Source: Nitrospinota bacterium
GTDB lineage: Bacteria > Nitrospinota > Nitrospinia > JACRGO01
Assembly: GCA_016212295.1 (NCBI GenBank)
Contig: JACRGO010000059.1
Location: 1-8,745, forward strand
Length of the DNA stretch: 8,745 nt
Direction: 5' to 3'
Below the pieces are notes generated by a model. It worked only from the letters and a program-made list of their open reading frames with translations. It was not told the origin of the DNA and did no database searches. The first letter of the stretch is position 1; every line of letters starts with the position of its first letter. Shown here in pieces: positions 6,411-8,745 of the stretch. Made by a program: the position numbers and the translations under genes.

Positions 6411-6595
6411 TTCCTTGAAAGAACCTGGTTTCGCGAATTGATTAATGAAAATAGGTGATTTCCCAAAAAGCTGAGTGACTAAAGTGTAAAGTGAACTAAA
6501 GTGCCTAAAGTTGTGGTAGGTTTCTTTATTTTATAGCAGAAAAATAACTTCCACAACTTTAGTCACTTTAAACTTTAGCGCACTTTAGTCACTCG
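6411..6595 (+). repeat. Palindromic repeat element, copy 2
   Basis: The left flank (6411-6472) and the left arm beginning GAGTGACTAAAGTGTAAAG (6473 onward) match copy 1 almost base for base; from 6431 to 6512 I count about four differences. The 44-base arms 6473-6516 and 6551-6594 pair at 33 positions: 14 outer pairs, a ten-base internal mismatch, then 19 inner pairs with one mismatch. The 34-base loop is unrelated to the centre of copy 1, and the inner stem here is only GTTGTGG with CCACAAC. Copy 2 begins four bases after a lipoprotein stop codon, and copy 1 begins 25 bases after the yidD stop codon. Confidence 0.85.
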
Positions 6596-6679
6596 CATTG
6601 CAATCCCGTTGATTTTTAAGGAAAAACTTTGAAATTCCGATACAGTTATTAAATGAGAAACAATATTTGAAATTATTTT

Positions 6680-6686
6680 GGAGAGG
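6680..6686 (+). promoter_or_regulatory. Ribosome binding site deciding the start at 6690
   Basis: GGAGAGG (6680-6686) lies just before the ATG at 6690; its GGAG part is six bases from that ATG. The reading frame remains open further upstream to a TTG at 6678, but using it would place the ribosome binding site inside the coding sequence. The ATG at 6690 is therefore preferred. Confidence 0.7.
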
Positions 6687-6689
6687 ATC

Positions 6690-7475
6690 ATGAGCGAAGA
6701 AAAATCTCAAGACCAGGAAGCGCAATCCGTTTCAGAACAAAAAACCGGGAAAAACGCATCGGAGTCCATGAATGCCTGCTCAACCCCAATAAATAGCATG
6801 GACGAAAATAAGGGCGGGGGTTCCGCTACCGCCTTTATAGCCATTGTCCTGGCCTTGCTGGCCTTGGCAGGGCTCCTCTTCATGGGGCCGAATCTCAGCA
6901 GCCGGATCGATTCCGTGAAATTCGAGATGGACAGCGTGTCCCAGTCAGTGCAGGCCGTGGAGCAAAAAATCCAGGATGTGGATGATTCCGTGCAGGGCCT
7001 TAAAAACAAGCTTGGCGGATTTGAAAAAACCGTGGCCATTCTCGAATTGAGGAGAATGCTGAATACCCTGGAAACAATCAATAAAAATATACCGGAATCC
7101 ACTGCCGTCAAGACTGAATCAATTAAGGAAAATATCCTTGCTATCCTCTCCGACCTCGGGGCCGCTAAGTCCCCAGAGGAAAATGAAATTTCCGGCAAAG
7201 GACCGGAAGCAGGCGTAACCCCACCGGATGAAATAATTCAGGGCGAGGGACCTAAAGGCGCTGAAATAGGGCCGGAGCAGCCTCAGATTTCCACTACTGA
7301 GCCTGCCCAGCCACAATCTTCCACGAAACCGGAAGAACCGCAAGCCCCAAAAGCCGGCATTGGAGACGCCTTGAAGTCGCCAGGTAGCGCCGGAGCGGCC
7401 GGTACGAGTGACGCCGGGACCTCTCCCGACAACGGGAAAAAGGATTTTGGTAAAATCGAAATAAGGCAAGAATAG
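6690..7475 (+). CDS. Membrane-anchored coiled-coil protein of unknown function
   Basis: I do not recognise a family. The 261-residue product has a polar N-terminal tail (1-41), one membrane helix (about 45-66, ATAFIAIVLALLALAGLLF), and a likely coiled coil (about 71-130) with heptad spacing in VKFEMDSVSQSVQAVEQKIQ and the segments after it. A helical region follows to about 160. The C-terminal tail (160-250) is rich in Pro, Gln, Glu, Gly and Ser, with degenerate repeats such as EQPQISTTEPAQPQSSTKPE. There is no cleavable signal peptide, so an inner-membrane protein with a small cytoplasmic N-terminus is plausible. The layout resembles envelope spacer or scaffolding proteins, but no function is claimed. 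A LapA-type gene starts nine bases downstream, suggesting a two-gene unit. Confidence 0.85.
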   Translation: MSEEKSQDQEAQSVSEQKTGKNASESMNACSTPINSMDENKGGGSATAFIAIVLALLALAGLLFMGPNLSSRIDSVKFEMDSVSQSVQAVEQKIQDVDDSVQGLKNKLGGFEKTVAILELRRMLNTLETINKNIPESTAVKTESIKENILAILSDLGAAKSPEENEISGKGPEAGVTPPDEIIQGEGPKGAEIGPEQPQISTTEPAQPQSSTKPEEPQAPKAGIGDALKSPGSAGAAGTSDAGTSPDNGKKDFGKIEIRQE

Positions 7476-7484
7476 AAAGGACCA

Positions 7485-7820
7485 ATGATGGGTATTTTAC
7501 GATTTACCATAGGGTTGCTCTTGTTCCTGGTCGTGGTGATGTATTCCGTACAGAACCTGACGCCGGTTTCCATCGGATTTTATAATCACCACTTTGAATT
7601 GAAAACGGCGCAAGTCCCGGTTATAGTGGTCATTTGTTTTTCCGTTCTGGCCGGTTTCATCCTGTCCTGGCTGGTCAATATTTCAAAAGTCCACGGTCTG
7701 AAATCCCTGGCAAGAAAACAGAGGAAGGAAATAAAAAAGCTCTTGAAGCTTTCTGAAAAACAAGACGTCCGGATCGCCGCCCTCACCGAATCCTCGAAAT
7801 CGAACCCAAAGCCTAAATAA
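7485..7820 (+). CDS. LapA-type (DUF1049) inner membrane protein
   Basis: The 111-residue protein has two membrane helices (about 4-21 and 43-65) flanking a short segment NLTPVSIGFYNHHFELKTAQ. A basic, coiled-coil-like cytoplasmic tail follows (70-111, SLARKQRKEIKKLLKLSEKQ). The sequence QNLTPVSIGF followed by VPVIVVICFSVLAGFILSWL is the usual signature of the LapA domain, called lipopolysaccharide assembly protein A (LapA/YciS) in E. coli. There LapA works with LapB in control of LPS synthesis; no LapB-like gene is visible here. AAGGA lies before the start. Either ATG (7485 or 7488) could be used, and the second has the more usual spacing. It is probably cotranscribed with the coiled-coil gene. 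Confidence 0.88.
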   Translation: MMGILRFTIGLLLFLVVVMYSVQNLTPVSIGFYNHHFELKTAQVPVIVVICFSVLAGFILSWLVNISKVHGLKSLARKQRKEIKKLLKLSEKQDVRIAALTESSKSNPKPK

Positions 7821-7958
7821 GGCAGTTATCAGGGTGCAGGGTACAGTTGCCAGGAAGGGCGAAGGCAAAGGGCCTAAGGCTGAAGACTGAAGGTTTTAAT
7901 CCGCGTTTTTGGCGGGCTTCGTGTTAAAATAATAAAATAAAAAGAAAGGAGAAAAAGC
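7821..7958. promoter_or_regulatory. Gap before the FISUMP gene, with strong ribosome binding site
   Basis: The first part (7821-7895) is purine-rich and slightly repetitive (CAGGGTGCAGGGTACAG and AAGGC/GAAGG motifs) and encodes nothing convincing. The last part becomes AT-rich and ends in AAAGGAG at 7945-7951, seven bases before the ATG at 7959, a strong Shine-Dalgarno sequence. A promoter such as TTGGCG (7909-7914) with TAAAAT (7933-7938) can be drawn with an 18-base spacer, but it would start transcription at the ribosome binding site, so I do not assert it. Confidence 0.45.
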
Positions 7959-8615
7959 ATGAAAAAAAGTATTCGGAAAGTATTGGGTCTCGCTCTTGGT
8001 TTTGGGCTTTTCGCGTCGGCCCTTGCCCCAGTCTCCGCCCTTGCCGCTGGAAAAGGAATCGGCACTCTTGTGATTACCACGCAGGACACCTCGAAAAAAC
8101 AGGTAGCAGCGCCAATATCCGTGGATGGCGTGCTTAAGGGAACCGGGAAAGTGATCCTGAAGAAGCTTCCGGCAAAGACGTACGAAGTGAAATTCGGGGA
8201 TCTGGCGGGATATACCATTGTGTCTCCCAGGAGCGGAAAGAAAAAAGTTCAGGTAAAGGCAGGGGAGGTAGCACGATCGACAGCGATTTATAAAAAGTCC
8301 TCTTCCGGTGTTGGTGGGGGCACAACAGGCGGCGGAAAAACGGTAACCGACGTTGACGGCAACGTTTATAATACAGTAACCATAGGCACCCAGACATGGA
8401 TGAAAGAAAATCTTAAGGTAACCAAATACCGCGACGGCACTGCCATACCCACTACCACAGCGGATATTTCAGCCGAGACCTCGCCGGCATACCAGTGGGC
8501 ATATAATGGTGATGAAAGCAATGCCGCTGCCTACGGCCGATTATATACCTGGCATGCCGCGACCGACAGCAGAGGCTTATGTCCCGCGGGCTGGCACTTG
8601 CCTACCGCACGGTAA
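7959..8615 (+). CDS. Secreted PEGA-like and FISUMP-domain protein, truncated
   Basis: The product has a signal peptide (1 to about 29, with SALA before the likely cleavage site). Next comes a beta-rich PEGA-like domain (about 35-112: GTLVITTQDTSKKQ, PISVDGVLKGTG, LKKLPAKTYEVKFG), followed by a Gly/Ser/Thr linker (113-130). A Fibrobacter succinogenes major paralogous (FISUMP) domain begins near residue 131, with DVDGNVYNTVTIGTQTWMKE, NLKVTKYRDGTAIP, AYQWAYNGD and AYGRLYTWHA. It stops eleven residues after the start of RGLCPAGWHLPT. In this family that motif is normally followed by a further half domain beginning near a DEW motif. Here TAA follows immediately and neither other forward frame continues the domain, so the gene looks truncated, perhaps by an insertion near 8608. 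FISUMP proteins are predicted surface or secreted proteins without a settled function. The start is secure because of the ribosome binding site at 7945-7951. Confidence 0.82.
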   Translation: MKKSIRKVLGLALGFGLFASALAPVSALAAGKGIGTLVITTQDTSKKQVAAPISVDGVLKGTGKVILKKLPAKTYEVKFGDLAGYTIVSPRSGKKKVQVKAGEVARSTAIYKKSSSGVGGGTTGGGKTVTDVDGNVYNTVTIGTQTWMKENLKVTKYRDGTAIPTTTADISAETSPAYQWAYNGDESNAAAYGRLYTWHAATDSRGLCPAGWHLPTAR

Positions 8616-8632
8616 ATTTGTTCTACCATATC

Positions 8633-8743
8633 TCACACGCCATTAAGGGTGCAGGAGTTTTTTGTCATGCGCAGGTAATCGAAGACCAACCTGGCGCTAC
8701 GGTGTAGTTGCCTCATCTTTTGCGCGACATTGGAGACACCTTT
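8633..8743 (-). CDS. Possible C-terminal fragment of an unidentified gene, cut by the window edge
   Basis: On the reverse strand an open frame enters from the right edge and ends with TGA at 8635-8633. It encodes about 36 residues, including VAQKMRQLHRSARLVFDYLR, and ends TKNSCTLNGV. The peptide is basic and helical in appearance, as at the ends of many transposases, but I do not recognise a family. It lies about 18 bases beyond the premature stop of the FISUMP gene, which would fit an insertion sequence interrupting that gene. The frame is short enough to be chance. Confidence 0.3.
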   Translation of the reverse strand, partial: KGVSNVAQKMRQLHRSARLVFDYLRMTKNSCTLNGV

Positions 8744-8745
8744 GG

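Larger units (their letters stand above)
6408..6689. other. Non-coding gap with the second palindromic element
   Basis: No gene is supported in these 282 bases. About 6411-6595 is the second copy of the palindromic element. The remaining 94 bases (6596-6689) are AT-rich and end in the ribosome binding site of the coiled-coil protein gene. A promoter for that gene would be expected here; TTGAAA at 6629-6634 is a possible -35 box, but no good -10 box lies at the right distance. Confidence 0.6.

Noticed and set aside
6662-6674. The 13-base AATATTTGAAATT, also present at 6-18 and inverted at 128-140
   Set aside because: Similar AT-rich ATTTGAAATT-type strings occur at several other places (near 2271 and 2784), so a shared regulatory site or recombination site is not supported.
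7909-7938. Promoter TTGGCG with TAAAAT before the FISUMP gene
   Set aside because: The predicted start would fall on the ribosome binding site, leaving almost no leader; the A/T-rich stretch makes chance matches likely.

Overview
The window is a Gram-negative bacterial chromosome segment with nearly all genes on the + strand. The recognisable core is the conserved rpmH-rnpA-yidD-yidC-jag cluster. YidC has the N-terminal signal anchor and large periplasmic domain of the Gram-negative type, and there is a lipoprotein with a clear lipobox. A DUF2065-type protein, a LapA-type protein and a FISUMP-domain protein suggest a deltaproteobacterial or Nitrospinota-like lineage. That placement is inference from gene content only; no RNA marker is present.

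Layout. Positions 1-222 hold two long inverted repeats that interleave (arm order A, B, A', B'), ending 23 bases before a Rep/UvrD-type helicase gene (223-2249). The helicase gene carries a one-base frameshift near 1947, which separates motif VI from the rest. A good promoter at 2259-2288 precedes rpmH (2324), rnpA (2464) and yidD (2817). A palindromic repeat element (about 3054-3285) separates yidD from yidC (3310), and jag (5008) follows. Next come a small DUF2065-type membrane protein (5692) with a closely linked lipoprotein (5895), then a second copy of the same palindromic element (about 6411-6595). After that are a membrane-anchored coiled-coil protein (6690) and a LapA-type protein (7485) as a tight pair. 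Last is a secreted PEGA-like plus FISUMP protein (7959-8615) that stops abruptly in mid-domain. A short reverse-strand reading frame (8633-8743) runs off the right edge and may be the end of an inserted gene.

How the genes work together. rpmH and rnpA supply ribosomal protein L34 and the protein subunit of RNase P. yidD and yidC act in insertion of inner-membrane proteins. jag encodes an RNA-binding protein commonly encoded next to yidC. The mnmE gene that often follows jag is absent; lineage-specific small envelope genes of unknown role take its place.

I see no convincing new defence or metabolic system. The most unusual material is non-coding: the interleaved inverted repeats at the left edge, and the two-copy palindromic element whose outer stem is conserved while its central stem differs between copies but stays self-complementary. 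The frameshifted helicase and the truncated FISUMP gene are the other points worth checking.
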